Source: Alphaproteobacteria bacterium (GTDB taxonomy: Bacteria > Pseudomonadota > Alphaproteobacteria > Bin95). Taken from it: a stretch of DNA of 43,963 bases. The translations under genes and the position numbers were made by a program. Location of the stretch: assembly GCA_030833925.1 (NCBI GenBank), contig JAURGE010000020.1, positions 1-43,963 of the forward strand. Direction: 5' to 3'. Below, piece by piece: positions 18,204 to 27,682 of the stretch (position 1 is the stretch's first letter; each line of letters opens with the position of its first letter). A model generated the notes under the pieces. That model worked only from the letters and a program-made list of their open reading frames with translations. It was not told where the DNA came from and did not search any database.

Positions 18204-18848
18204 TTAGGTTCCGCGGCGTCTATTGGCTGCAATCTGCTCACCGATCGTTTCAACCGCAATCTTAAACACCATTTCAGCGTTAAGATTATCAGTATCGAGG
18301 CATATTGCATCCGACGCTGGTTTCAGTGGAGCTGTGCTGCGCCCACTGTCCCGTTCGTCACGCGCCCGAAGGTCGCTTAGAACGGCGCTGTATATAACCT
18401 CTTCGCCGCGCGCCTGCAACTCTTTCACACGCCTCTGTGCTCGGACTTCGGGCGATGCTAACAAAAAGATCTTCGCATCTGCCATTGGGCACACCACTGT
18501 ACCAATGTCTCTGCCATCGAGAACAGCGCCAGGAGGCATTGCAGCAAAATCTTGCTGAAATGCGAGAAGGGCAGCGCGTACCTGAGGGATTGCTGCAACC
18601 TTCGATGCTGCTATCGCTGCTGCTTCACTGCGAAGATCGCCACGATCTAAGTCAGCAGGGGTCAGCGCTTTAGCTGCTCGGGTTGCCATCACTGTGTCAG
18701 ATGCGTCTTTTCCTTGAGCCAGAACAAGCGCACCAACAGCTCTGTAGAGGAGGCCAGTATCCAAATAATTAAGCCCAAAATGCCGCGCTAGTTTGCGAGC
18801 AAGAGTTCCTTTACCTGAAGCAGCTGGACCGTCTATGGCCACTATCAT
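18204..18848 (-). CDS. cmk: cytidylate kinase
   Basis: Phosphorylates CMP and dCMP with ATP. It has 214 residues with the P-loop GPAASGKGTLARKLA, the substrate segment YLDTGLLYRAVG, DGRDIGTVVCP, and the lid region RRVKELQARGE followed by RDERDSGRSTAPLKPA. The start codon overlaps the aroA stop by 4 bp (ATGA), so the two are translationally coupled; aroA-cmk-rpsA-ihfB is a conserved order. Confidence 0.96.
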   Translation of the reverse strand: MIVAIDGPAASGKGTLARKLARHFGLNYLDTGLLYRAVGALVLAQGKDASDTVMATRAAKALTPADLDRGDLRSEAAAIAASKVAAIPQVRAALLAFQQDFAAMPPGAVLDGRDIGTVVCPMADAKIFLLASPEVRAQRRVKELQARGEEVIYSAVLSDLRARDERDSGRSTAPLKPASDAICLDTDNLNAEMVFKIAVETIGEQIAANRRRGT

Positions 18849-20218
18849 TTAATAGGTTTCCTAAACTCAGCTCCAAGACTTTCCATTAATGACTGAAAAC
18901 TTGGAAAGCTAGTAGTTATGGGGCTCGCATCATCAACAACTACTGAACGCTTTGAAACGAGGCCTAATATCAGGAAGGACATAGCGATTCTGTGGTCAAG
19001 CGCAGTTTTGACGATGCAGCCACCCGCTATCTGGGAAGTGCCGGTTACAACTAACTCGTCTGCACTTTCACTTACTTTTATTCCTGCGGCTGTGAGCCCT
19101 TGAGCCATCAGAGCAATCCGATCGCTTTCTTTTACCCGTAGCTCGCCTATCCCCTGCATTGTTGTTTGACCTTCAGCTACCGCAGCTGCAACGGCTAGTA
19201 TTGGATACTCGTCGATCATTGATGCGGCGCGTTCTGGTGGCACAAAAACACCTTTTAGGTTCGAGGCGCGAACGCAGAGATCACCGACGGGCTCGCCGCC
19301 GACGTCGCGCTGGTTCATTATCTCGATTTCACCTCCCATTTCCTGGAGGGTTGTAACTAAACCAGCCCGCGCGGGATTAAGGCCAATATGATTAAGACGA
19401 ATCTCTGAGCCTGGAGTAATGAGTGCTGCGACCATTGGAAAAGCGGCTGAAGACACATCCGCTGGTACGTCCACGTCAATTGCAGTCAATTCAGGTTGGC
19501 CCTTTAGGCAAACCTCCCATCCACTGCCATCTGAGTTTGTGCCACTTCCAATAGATGCCCCCATGCGACTCAAAAGGCGCTCAGTATGATCGCGGCTCAT
19601 GGTGGGCTCTACTATTCGGGTTTCGCCCGGTGCGGCCAGCCCAGCTAGTAGCAACGCGGATTTTACCTGTGCGGATGCTACAGGGGATGTGTAATCCAGA
19701 GCCATTGGAGCAGTTGCACCCTTAATTGCCATTGGCAATCGTCCTTTAGATCTGGTCCAGAAACGAGCACCCATTCGAGTTAACGGTTCGGTAACGCGAG
19801 CCATTGGGCGGGAGCGTAAAGATGCATCTCCCGTCATCACTGCAAAGGTTGCAGAGCCTGCTATGGCGCCCGCAAGAAGCCTTGCTGCTGTCCCGGAATT
19901 GCCCATGTTCAGAATGTTTTCTGGCTCTAGAAAGCCCTGTATGCCGACTCCATCGACATGCCATTCGACCCCATTATTTCCCTCGCGTCGCTCTATACGT
20001 GCGCCTAGTTGCCGAAGTGCTTCTGCCATGTCCAAAACATCTTCGCCCTCTAACAAACCTGTAACGCAAGCGTGGCCAACTGCCATTGCGTTCAGAATTA
20101 ACGAACGATGGGAAATTGACTTGTCTCCAGGAGGTCGAGCAACTCCCGACAGACCAGCTTTTGCGTGTAAAGCGAAGAGAGGACCCGCGAGCCCCGCGGC
20201 GGTTAAAGGGGATCCCAT
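18845..20218 (-). CDS. aroA: 3-phosphoshikimate 1-carboxyvinyltransferase (EPSP synthase)
   Basis: Shikimate-pathway enzyme joining PEP and shikimate 3-phosphate. It has 457 residues. Motifs: GDKSISHRS, ASAQVKSALLLAGL, MSRDHTERLLSRMGA, DEYPILAVAAAVAEG, ELRVKESDRIALMAQGL and DHRIAMSFLILGLVS. These follow the class II (CP4-like) pattern more than the E. coli class I pattern, but the PEP-site loop reads GNSGTAAR, with Gly109 where CP4 has its tolerance-linked Ala, and NPARAG replaces NPTRTG. It is the first gene of the minus-strand block. Confidence 0.96.
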   Translation of the reverse strand: MGSPLTAAGLAGPLFALHAKAGLSGVARPPGDKSISHRSLILNAMAVGHACVTGLLEGEDVLDMAEALRQLGARIERREGNNGVEWHVDGVGIQGFLEPENILNMGNSGTAARLLAGAIAGSATFAVMTGDASLRSRPMARVTEPLTRMGARFWTRSKGRLPMAIKGATAPMALDYTSPVASAQVKSALLLAGLAAPGETRIVEPTMSRDHTERLLSRMGASIGSGTNSDGSGWEVCLKGQPELTAIDVDVPADVSSAAFPMVAALITPGSEIRLNHIGLNPARAGLVTTLQEMGGEIEIMNQRDVGGEPVGDLCVRASNLKGVFVPPERAASMIDEYPILAVAAAVAEGQTTMQGIGELRVKESDRIALMAQGLTAAGIKVSESADELVVTGTSQIAGGCIVKTALDHRIAMSFLILGLVSKRSVVVDDASPITTSFPSFQSLMESLGAEFRKPIK

Positions 20219-20357
20219 GGTGGCTTAATACTTCCTTTATTAATAGCTGCGGCGATACGGCGTACAGAGGGTATTTGACAGGTCGCGACCTTTCTGGCAA
20301 TTCCGCGCCCTCTTAAAGGTATAGAACACAGTCAACTCTGAGTTGGAGTGCCCCCCT

Positions 20358-20687
20358 ATGGAGCTTGCTGCCCGAGGAAAAAAGCGCCGTTGTCTTGAAT
20401 GCGGTGATCAATTCTATGACCTAATGCGTGATCCCGCTCCTTGCCCCTCCTGTGGTCATTTGAATCCATTGGAGGCTTTTATTGAGGGTAAACGTCCGCA
20501 GTCATCTGAACCAAAGGTAACGAAAAAAGATCGCAAGACTGAAGTTGAAGACGATCTAGACATTGATGATGATGACATTCTTGATGATGATGAAGACGTT
20601 GTCGTCTTAGATGACGACGAAGATGAAGACGATGAAGATCCCGAATTCTCGCGGGTCAGCGTCAGTGGAGATGATGAGGAAGATTAG
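20358..20687 (+). CDS. TIGR02300 (FYDLN acid) family protein
   Basis: Protein of 109 residues of an uncharacterised, largely alphaproteobacterial family. The N-terminal half has a zinc-ribbon-like pair (RRCLECGDQFYDL and PCPSCGHLNP) with the FYDL motif; the C-terminal half is almost entirely Asp and Glu (DDDDILDDDEDVVVLDDDEDED). GGAG at 20345-20348 places the start at the ATG at 20358. It is divergent from aroA and 84 bp upstream of tRNA-Ala. Function is unknown; the acidic tail suggests binding to a basic partner. Confidence 0.9.
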   Translation: MELAARGKKRRCLECGDQFYDLMRDPAPCPSCGHLNPLEAFIEGKRPQSSEPKVTKKDRKTEVEDDLDIDDDDILDDDEDVVVLDDDEDEDDEDPEFSRVSVSGDDEED

Positions 20688-20771
20688 GTCTGGTGCAACA
20701 GTCCCCTTGCGCTTCTTAGGCTTCGGGGCTAAATCCAGGTTTCTGCCGCCAGAGAAGTTGGGCGGATACAA

Positions 20772-20843
<72 letters not shown>

Positions 20844-20847
<4 letters not shown>

Positions 20848-20868
20848 TCTCTTGAAAGAGATGGTTTT
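20844..20868 (+). terminator. terminator fused to the tRNA 3' end
   Basis: A 9-bp stem (20844-20852 with 20857-20865) with a 4-nt loop, followed by TTTT (the first T is the last stem base). The left arm begins inside the encoded CCA of the tRNA, so termination and 3'-end formation overlap. Confidence 0.8.
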
Positions 20869-20994
20869 ACGAATATCGGTATTTTATAGGGCCGAGACGC
20901 TGTCGCTATATCAAGCTTGATCTTTGCATCACGGCGCACTCAGGTGTGATCGATTCGATAATTAGGGCCCAAGGTCTATGTTTTTGACGGGGCT
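20869..20994. other. spacer after tRNA-Ala without a gene
   Basis: Part of the 307-base gap between the TIGR02300 gene and the dipeptidase gene, which otherwise holds the tRNA and its terminator. I see no ORF and no clear regulatory element in this remainder. Confidence 0.6.
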
Positions 20995-22173
20995 CTACGT
21001 TGGACTATGGTGAATAGACGCCCTTGCTTGAACCTCATCCATGACCCGCATGATATTTTCGCCCCACAATTTTTCTAAATCAGCTTCATCATAACCGCGG
21101 CGTAGCAGTTCGAGGGTGACGTTAGGACTTTCGTCAACACTATCCCAGCCACCTATTCCTCCGCCGCCATCAAAATCACTGGCAATACCCACGTAATCGA
21201 TACCTATTGTTTTCACGGCATGGTCTATGTGATCGACAAAGTGTTTGACTGTGATGTCTTCGTGTTTGGAATAGATTTCTGCTCGTTCCCTTCTGAAGGC
21301 CTCGAGTTGTTGGGGACTGGTATTGAGTGCATTAGACGGTGAGATAAGTCCAAGACGATTTCGAAGTTCTGCTAAAGCTGACGAGATAGCTGGGTCGGCA
21401 GCGCCCAGATAGCCACGAAATGCGCACATTTGAGCAACCCCACCTCTATCGCGGATTGCACAAAGCTGCTCGTCGTCAAGATTGCGACTGTTTTTGAAAA
21501 CAGCATTTGCACTCGAATGCGACGCAATCACTGGGGCCTTGGACGCTTCAAGAGCCTCAAGTCCAGTGCGCCTCCCAACATGGCTCAAATCTACCATGAT
21601 CCCTGAGTCATTCATGGCAGTAACAAGTCGTTCACCAAAAGCAGTTAGGCCAGTGTCGTCCCCGCTATCACCTCGGCCATGATTGGGGTTGCTGCTACAG
21701 CCGAACTGGTTGTGGCCGAAATGCGTTATTGAAATGTAACAGACCCCTCTGGCTGCCCATACTGGAATGTCCGCTAGTGAATTTCCCAATGGGTAAGCAT
21801 TTTCCATACCTATGAGGCCAACTAATCGCCCCGAGGCATGGATTTCCTGAACTTCTTTTACAGTTCGCGCATGAGCAATCTCTTTTGGGTAAGCCCGGAA
21901 CATGCGGGATATCCCTGAGTATTTTGCTTCCGCAGCCAACCTGGCCGACGCGTAGCCTTCCGCGTCACAAAGTCCTTGTCCGGTGTAGACAATAAAGAAG
22001 CCAGCATCGAGGCCGCCAATTCTCATTTTAGGCAAGTCAACCTGTGCATGTGTAATGCGACCCGGGTCTAGCAATTCGGTCATAAAGCCAGTGCCAGTGT
22101 CAATGTGGGTATCAATAGTTAACAGCCGGTCATGTATTGCTCTGGCTTCGGCTTTTAGGGCTTCATCAGTCAT
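20995..22173 (-). CDS. membrane dipeptidase family (peptidase M19)
   Basis: Zinc-dependent dipeptidase related to renal dipeptidase, 392 residues. Metal and family motifs: LLTIDTHIDTG near the N-terminus (HxD), GLIGMENAYPLG (Glu bridge), CYISITHFGHNQF, MVDLSHVGRRTG, VIASHSSANAV, and VDHIDHAVKTIGIDYVGIASDFDGGGG. There is no signal peptide, so it acts in the cytoplasm on dipeptides or a related amide. The open frame runs 23 codons further upstream, but the ATG at 22173 overlaps the SDR stop by only 8 bp and begins the conserved part; I take it as the start. Confidence 0.9.
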   Translation of the reverse strand: MTDEALKAEARAIHDRLLTIDTHIDTGTGFMTELLDPGRITHAQVDLPKMRIGGLDAGFFIVYTGQGLCDAEGYASARLAAEAKYSGISRMFRAYPKEIAHARTVKEVQEIHASGRLVGLIGMENAYPLGNSLADIPVWAARGVCYISITHFGHNQFGCSSNPNHGRGDSGDDTGLTAFGERLVTAMNDSGIMVDLSHVGRRTGLEALEASKAPVIASHSSANAVFKNSRNLDDEQLCAIRDRGGVAQMCAFRGYLGAADPAISSALAELRNRLGLISPSNALNTSPQQLEAFRRERAEIYSKHEDITVKHFVDHIDHAVKTIGIDYVGIASDFDGGGGIGGWDSVDESPNVTLELLRRGYDEADLEKLWGENIMRVMDEVQARASIHHSPT

Positions 22174-22939
22174 CACGAGGGAAGACCCGGTCTGATGCTC
22201 CGATATATCCTCGGTTCCATGTCGGCGTAATGTGAAATTCATTTACACATACGTGAGCTGGGGTTTCCGCAATGAACTGAATTGCCCGGCCCATGTCGGC
22301 CTCTTGTATCATCCGAGCCTGATCTTCGGCACTTGGAGGAACGGGTCTCTTTGCTAAAATCTCTGTTGCGACTTCTCCTGGACAGAGAGCACAGGCGCGT
22401 ATTCCTAGATGACAATGTTCGTGATTGATGCTCTCATTTAGAGCATTCAGGCCGGTTTTTGCCGTTGTATAGGCAAAGCCAGAAACACCACCTACACGTT
22501 GGCTCGCCATAGACGAGACATTGATAATGAGACCATCTCGCTGTTTACGCATAGGTTTTAGGGCTGCCTGACAAACATTGAAAGCACCTGCAAGGTCTAC
22601 GTCCAAGACCTTGCGCCAGTCTTCATAGGAAATTTCCTTCCATTTCCTTTTTGGTACATTAAGCCCTGCGCTGTTAACCACGATATCGAGCCGTTTATGC
22701 GTGCTAAGAATTTGGCTAACAACAGCGTCACAAGCTTCAACATCGACTATATCTAGTGGTGCTGTCTCAGCTATTCCTCTGGCGGCTTCAATTGCCTTTT
22801 TCACGTCTTGAAGTTGCTCGGTTCGTCGACCGGACAAAATAACCACAGCGCCAGCCTGGGCTAGTGCTAGTGCGCCTCCTCGACCAATGCCTGTTCCTGC
22901 TCCGGTTATCCAAGCAATTTTGCCTTCCAAGGTTTTCAT
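22166..22939 (-). CDS. SDR family oxidoreductase
   Basis: Classical short-chain dehydrogenase/reductase of 257 residues. The cofactor motif TGAGTGIG starts at residue 12, NSAG follows at about 89, and the catalytic pair is Tyr157 and Lys161 (YTTAK) with Ser142/143. SGRR at the end of beta-2 favours NADP. The substrate is not evident; it is coupled to the dipeptidase gene by an 8-bp overlap and lies 145 bp downstream of a GMC oxidoreductase gene, so the three probably serve one catabolic route. Confidence 0.9.
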   Translation of the reverse strand: MKTLEGKIAWITGAGTGIGRGGALALAQAGAVVILSGRRTEQLQDVKKAIEAARGIAETAPLDIVDVEACDAVVSQILSTHKRLDIVVNSAGLNVPKRKWKEISYEDWRKVLDVDLAGAFNVCQAALKPMRKQRDGLIINVSSMASQRVGGVSGFAYTTAKTGLNALNESINHEHCHLGIRACALCPGEVATEILAKRPVPPSAEDQARMIQEADMGRAIQFIAETPAHVCVNEFHITPTWNRGYIGASDRVFPRDD

Positions 22940-23084
22940 ATAGCCCGCCCCAAAAAATTCTAAATTTCCTGACCCTAAGGTTTGCTGTTGTGCAGCGTGG
23001 GCGTCAAGGTTGCGCTCCCAGAATTGCCAAACTCAAAATGCCTTATTCGATTCCGGTAAGGTTAGCGAGTTGGCCTCTAATGGC

Positions 23085-24698
23085 TCAAGCTGCATCCTCC
23101 AGGACCATCGCAGCACATTTCTCGCCAATCATTATGCTTGGGATGTTAGTATTCCCAGATGTTAGTGTGGGCATGATGGAAGCGTCTGCAACACGAATGC
23201 CCTCTAAGCCGTGAACTCGTAGACGATCATCGACAACAGCCATTGTATCATGACCCATTTTGCAAGTGCCGATCATGTGGTGGGTGATAGTACCTTCGTT
23301 TCTTACATATTCGAGAATTTCTTCATCACTTTGGATACTTGCGCCAGGGGCCAGCTCCTCAGCAATTGTATCAGCGAGAGGAGGACTCTCGACGATTTCG
23401 CGGGCCATACGAATAGAGGCAATAGCTAGTAACCGGTCGTTCACAGTTTGGAGAAAACGAAACCCAATCTTTGGTGCTGCTGCTGGGTCTGCTGAACGGA
23501 TATGCATTGAACCCGTGCTTTCCGTCCGTTGAGCGTGGGAATACATAAAAAAGCCTTCCACCGGTGACATCCGTCGGCTTCGACCTCCACGCATCTCAAT
23601 CATATACGGTGCAACCACCATCATGACATCTGGATTTTCTAATTCAGGCCTAGATCGAGCGAATACTCGAAGGGTGCCAATTCCCTGTGAAATGAATCCT
23701 TTCCGAAATGCCACGTATTTTGCGATCTCCATTGCAAAGCGCGCTCCCTGCCCACGTTTGGCAAGAGATAAGCCTTGTTGATTGAAACGCCACTTTAAGA
23801 TTGGGCCAAAATGATCGCGTAAGTTCTCTCCTACACCTTTCAGTTCATGGAATGTTTGGATGCCATGCTCGGACAGGGTTTCTGCATTTCCGATACCTGA
23901 CAATTCTAATAACTTCGGTGAGTTAGCTGTGCCACATGACACAATTACCTCGCGTCCAGCATATGCTTCCTCTACATGGCCATTCTTCCTGTAACGGACA
24001 CCGATGCACCGTTTCCCTTGGAATAGAAGCTGTTCCGCCTCAGCGCCCGAATGAATGGTCACATTTGGTCGCCTTCGAGCAGGTTCTAAATATTTAGTAG
24101 CCGTGCTTTCTCGTTCACCCCTGAACACCGTCTGCTGAGCCATTGCAACGCCTTCTTGCGTTGCGCCACTATAATCTGGGTTGTGTGGTAAGCCTTTGGC
24201 TTTTGCCGACTCAATAAATAAATCATAAAAAGGGGTAAGCTTCGCAGCTTCTGTTACTCGTATTGGCCCGTTTCTGCCCCTGTGGTTATCATCTCCTAGA
24301 TTTGTACTCTCGATTTTTTTCAAGAATGGCAGAACATCTTCGAAGTTCCAGCCGCGGCACCCCATTTGACCCCAAGTGTCATAATCTGCTTTTTGGCCAC
24401 GATTGTAGATGGTCCCATTGATTGCGCTTGAACCGCCGAGGATCTTTCCTCGAGGAACATATATCTGGCGATTGCCGTGACCTTCATGAATTTCAGACTG
24501 ATAACGCCAATTGGCAGAAGGGTTATCGACGAGATTGGCAGCACCTGCTGGTGGGCGAGTCCAAATATATTTGGCACCTTTGGTCCCAGCCTCAAGGCAA
24601 AGAACTTTGTAGCGACCACTCTCTGATAGCCTCCCAACTACGGCCCCGCCAGCGGAGCCAGAGCCGATAACAATATAGTCAAATTGGGTGTCAGCCAT
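23085..24698 (-). CDS. GMC family FAD-dependent oxidoreductase (choline dehydrogenase-like)
   Basis: Flavoprotein alcohol oxidase/dehydrogenase of 537 residues. The FAD-binding N-terminus reads YIVIGSGSAGGAVVGRLSESG; the GMC signature is VPRGKILGGSSAINGTIYNRG; the catalytic region has THHMIGTCKMG and SGNTNIPSIMIGEKCA, giving the His/Asn pair. AAGGAAG before the ATG at 24698 decides the start, 14 codons inside the open frame. It is a paralogue of the GMC gene at 38734-40377. The alcohol substrate is unknown; choline is only one option. Confidence 0.92.
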   Translation of the reverse strand: MADTQFDYIVIGSGSAGGAVVGRLSESGRYKVLCLEAGTKGAKYIWTRPPAGAANLVDNPSANWRYQSEIHEGHGNRQIYVPRGKILGGSSAINGTIYNRGQKADYDTWGQMGCRGWNFEDVLPFLKKIESTNLGDDNHRGRNGPIRVTEAAKLTPFYDLFIESAKAKGLPHNPDYSGATQEGVAMAQQTVFRGERESTATKYLEPARRRPNVTIHSGAEAEQLLFQGKRCIGVRYRKNGHVEEAYAGREVIVSCGTANSPKLLELSGIGNAETLSEHGIQTFHELKGVGENLRDHFGPILKWRFNQQGLSLAKRGQGARFAMEIAKYVAFRKGFISQGIGTLRVFARSRPELENPDVMMVVAPYMIEMRGGRSRRMSPVEGFFMYSHAQRTESTGSMHIRSADPAAAPKIGFRFLQTVNDRLLAIASIRMAREIVESPPLADTIAEELAPGASIQSDEEILEYVRNEGTITHHMIGTCKMGHDTMAVVDDRLRVHGLEGIRVADASIMPTLTSGNTNIPSIMIGEKCAAMVLEDAA

Positions 24699-24925
24699 TT
24701 TTGCTTCCTTGGGGTTCGTGACGGTAGGTTGTTCAGTCATTTTTTAAAGCTGAGCCATTAGTTGGTTTTTTGGTTTATTAGGTTGTTTCAAACAAATTTT
24801 TGCCGGGACTGCGAGCTTTCTATCACCCCTCAAGATAATCCATTTTATTGGGCAACCTCTCCATGTGAATTCGCTCTTTACATGATAGCATCGTAAGATG
24901 TTGGTTCATCAAGAGAGACAAGTTT

Positions 24926-25942
24926 ATGGAATACGGCTTCAGTATGCGGGGGCAGTATCCTGCTGGTACGGATATGCAGGATGCGTTTGCTAAAGCTTGC
25001 GAAGCAGCTCGATTGGCGGACAAACTCGGCTACAGTTACCTCACTAAAGGTCAGCACTATTCAATGTCACCTGTGCAGGCCCTGCAGCAGACACCATTTT
25101 TAGCACGCATCATGGTTGAAGCTCCGAATATCAAGCTTGTTACCGGCATTGTTTTGCTTCCACTTCACAAACCCCTTGATATTGCTGAACAGCTTGCAGC
25201 AATTGATGTGATGTCAGGTGGTCGCTTGATCTTTGGATCGGGTATTGGCTATCGCGAGGTTGAATTCAAGGCATTTGGAATGGCCTCTAAGGAAAGGGGG
25301 CGACGTTTTGAAGAAAACCTAATTGCCATCCGTCGCCTTTGGACTGAAGAAAAAGTCGATATGCTAGGGTCGCATTTCGAGTTGGATGGCGCTTCTTGTT
25401 CAGTGAAGCCACTTCAAAAACCTACACCGCCTTTCTGGATTGGGGCTAATGTAGATGCCGGTATTGAGCGTGCAGCAAGGATGGCTGATGCATGGTTCAT
25501 AAACCCACATCAGACCATGGCGACTATCGAACGTCAGCTCGATATTTATCGACGTGCGCTTGAGAGTGCAGGGAAGCCTGAGCCAAAAGTCTTGCCAATC
25601 ATGCGGGAGTGTTATCTTGCAGAAACTGAGGCCGAGGCGATCCGCATAGCGCGGCCCTCGCTTGAGGCAAAATACAAGTCATACCATGCCTGGGGACAAG
25701 ATAAGTCTATGGCTGCAGGAGATAACAATCTTGATATGCCGTTTGAGCAGTTGCTTGAGGATAGATTCTTACTTGGGTCTCCGGATCAGGTTGCAGAACA
25801 GTTAATCGTTTATAGTCGCCGCCTTGGAGTGACGGCTGTGATTCCCGCATTCCAGTCCTTGGGGACTCCTCATGCTCAGGTGATGGAGTCGATGGAACTT
25901 TTTGCTAAGGAAGTTATGCCACGCGTCCAGCAGGGACTATAA
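24926..25942 (+). CDS. LLM class flavin-dependent oxidoreductase (luciferase-like)
   Basis: Bacterial luciferase-like TIM-barrel protein of 338 residues using FMNH2 or F420. Characteristic segments: EYGFSMRGQYP, LVTGIVLLPLHKPLDIAEQLAAIDVMSGGRL, FGSGIGYREVEFKAFG, RRFEENLIAIRRLWTEE and PFWIGANVDAGIERAARMADAW. The gene stands alone, divergent from the GMC gene and convergent with hyuB (9-bp gap, no terminator visible). Such enzymes oxygenate small organic compounds; the substrate is not evident. Confidence 0.9.
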   Translation: MEYGFSMRGQYPAGTDMQDAFAKACEAARLADKLGYSYLTKGQHYSMSPVQALQQTPFLARIMVEAPNIKLVTGIVLLPLHKPLDIAEQLAAIDVMSGGRLIFGSGIGYREVEFKAFGMASKERGRRFEENLIAIRRLWTEEKVDMLGSHFELDGASCSVKPLQKPTPPFWIGANVDAGIERAARMADAWFINPHQTMATIERQLDIYRRALESAGKPEPKVLPIMRECYLAETEAEAIRIARPSLEAKYKSYHAWGQDKSMAAGDNNLDMPFEQLLEDRFLLGSPDQVAEQLIVYSRRLGVTAVIPAFQSLGTPHAQVMESMELFAKEVMPRVQQGL

Positions 25943-25951
25943 TTTCGCAAC

Positions 25952-27682
25952 TTATGCCCTAAGTGTTGCTGTTGCCTCGAGATCGACCTCGCCATCATCG
26001 GCTACTGCGACGCCATAGTCGCGAGCTGCGGCTTCTTTGGTGACTAAGCCAGCTTTTACGTCAGCGGCTACAGCATTAGGTTCTCGCTCGAATGCGAGAC
26101 CTATACCACCACCACCAGGCATTTCGATTATGAGGCGCTCACCGGCTGGGATTGTCTGGAAGCCTTTATTTCGAAGGTGGCGTTGCTCTTTTTGCAAACT
26201 AATACGGCCTTTTGCGCCGTTTGAGCCACCAGCCCGACCTCGCGGGGGGTAATGAACGCGCTCGAACGTAGCAAATATACCAAAAGGGGTTCCTTCTCGG
26301 TTCTCTATTTCCATGATTTGACCAAGGCCACCACGGTGGCGACCTGGTCCACCTGAGTTTTGTCTAAATTCTTTCCGCCAGATAACGATAGGGGTGATTG
26401 CTTCGGTAGCTTCCACTGGAACATTCCGTACACCGCTCGGATATGGGGTTGCCGAGAGACCATCTTGTGATGGACGGGCACCAGCACCACCAGAATGGAA
26501 CGAATTCACCATGAATGGTGTGCCTTGTTCTGAGCCAATCATGCCCATCCCATGACCAGCCCCCAGTTTGATAGTCCAGAGGTTGGACGTTCCTTCGGCT
26601 GGTACAACACCCGGGATAGCCTGCTCAATGCAGCCAAAAACAACGTCAGGCAGCATGTGACCTATTGTTGATCGTGCAACGACCGCTGCCGGGTGCAGTG
26701 CATTGACGATCGTATTCTTTGGCGCTGTTACCTTTATCGCATCTAAGGTGCCTGCGTTATTTGGAATTGAGGGTGCAACTACACATTTCACCCCGAAAGA
26801 CGTGTAAGCTTCGGTGTAACAAATAGGACAGTTTATTCCACGTCCGACGGCACGTGAGGTGCCTGTAAAATCGACTGAAATTTCACCATCACGTATCGCG
26901 AGTGTGGCAACAAGATCGATAGGCTCTTCATAACCATCGATGCGCATGGAAGCCGTCCACTCACCCTTGGGCAGCTTATTAATCGCCTCCGACATGCCCT
27001 TGCGGCTAGTGTCTATTATGTACGAACCCAGGTCATTCAGATCATTAAGCTCATACTCATTCATCATTGAGAGTAAACGTTTAGATCCGGTTTCATTGCA
27101 CGCAGCTAGGGCATAGATGTCACCTTCAACCTGAATTGGTTCTCGAACATTGGCGCGAATTAGCTTCAACAGCCAATTTTCCATTTTGCCATTCTTCATA
27201 AGCGGTAAAATCGGGATATAGAGACCCTCGTGGTATACCTGTCTTCCATCAGGTGATTGTCCAACCCCACCAATGTCGACCAAATGGCTGGTGCAGGCGA
27301 AAAGTGCGACCATCTTGTCGCCTTTGTAGCACGGTGAAACAACGGTTAGGTCATGCAGATGGCCTGTGCCCATCCAAGGGTCATTAGTGATGTAAGCATC
27401 ACCAGGTGACATGCTGTCGACGGGGAATTCATTAATAAAATGGACAACAGATCTGGCCATGGAATTTATGTGGCCGGGTGTACCCGTGACTGCTTGTGCG
27501 AGCATTTTGCCATCAAGATCGAAGACACCTGCGGAGACGTCTCCAGCTTCTCGTGTCGATGTTGAAAAGGCTGTGCGAACTAATGTTTGTGCTTGCTCCT
27601 CTACAACTGACAGCAGACGCTCCCACATGACCTGCCAACGAATCTTGGCCATTGTATCACCGGCACTGATTGTTGAACTCAT
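25952..27682 (-). CDS. hyuB: hydantoinase B/oxoprolinase family protein
   Basis: Beta subunit of a HyuAB-type ATP-dependent cyclic-amide hydrolase or carboxylase, 576 residues. Family segments: FSTSTREAGDVSAGVFDLDGKMLAQAVTGTPGHI, ITNDPWMGTGHLHDLTVVSP, SVDFTGTSRAVGRGINCP, and the C-terminal RQNSGGPGRHRGGLGQ and MPGGGGIG. Its ATG overlaps the hyuA stop by 4 bp (ATGA). No strong ribosome-binding site is seen, so translation likely depends on hyuA. Candidate reactions are hydrolysis of hydantoins, N-methylhydantoin or 5-oxoproline; sequence alone does not decide. Confidence 0.92.
   Translation of the reverse strand: MSSTISAGDTMAKIRWQVMWERLLSVVEEQAQTLVRTAFSTSTREAGDVSAGVFDLDGKMLAQAVTGTPGHINSMARSVVHFINEFPVDSMSPGDAYITNDPWMGTGHLHDLTVVSPCYKGDKMVALFACTSHLVDIGGVGQSPDGRQVYHEGLYIPILPLMKNGKMENWLLKLIRANVREPIQVEGDIYALAACNETGSKRLLSMMNEYELNDLNDLGSYIIDTSRKGMSEAINKLPKGEWTASMRIDGYEEPIDLVATLAIRDGEISVDFTGTSRAVGRGINCPICYTEAYTSFGVKCVVAPSIPNNAGTLDAIKVTAPKNTIVNALHPAAVVARSTIGHMLPDVVFGCIEQAIPGVVPAEGTSNLWTIKLGAGHGMGMIGSEQGTPFMVNSFHSGGAGARPSQDGLSATPYPSGVRNVPVEATEAITPIVIWRKEFRQNSGGPGRHRGGLGQIMEIENREGTPFGIFATFERVHYPPRGRAGGSNGAKGRISLQKEQRHLRNKGFQTIPAGERLIIEMPGGGGIGLAFEREPNAVAADVKAGLVTKEAAARDYGVAVADDGEVDLEATATLRA

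Noticed and set aside
20275-20280. TTGACA as the promoter of the TIGR02300 gene
   Set aside because: No acceptable -10 element lies at 16-18 bp spacing.
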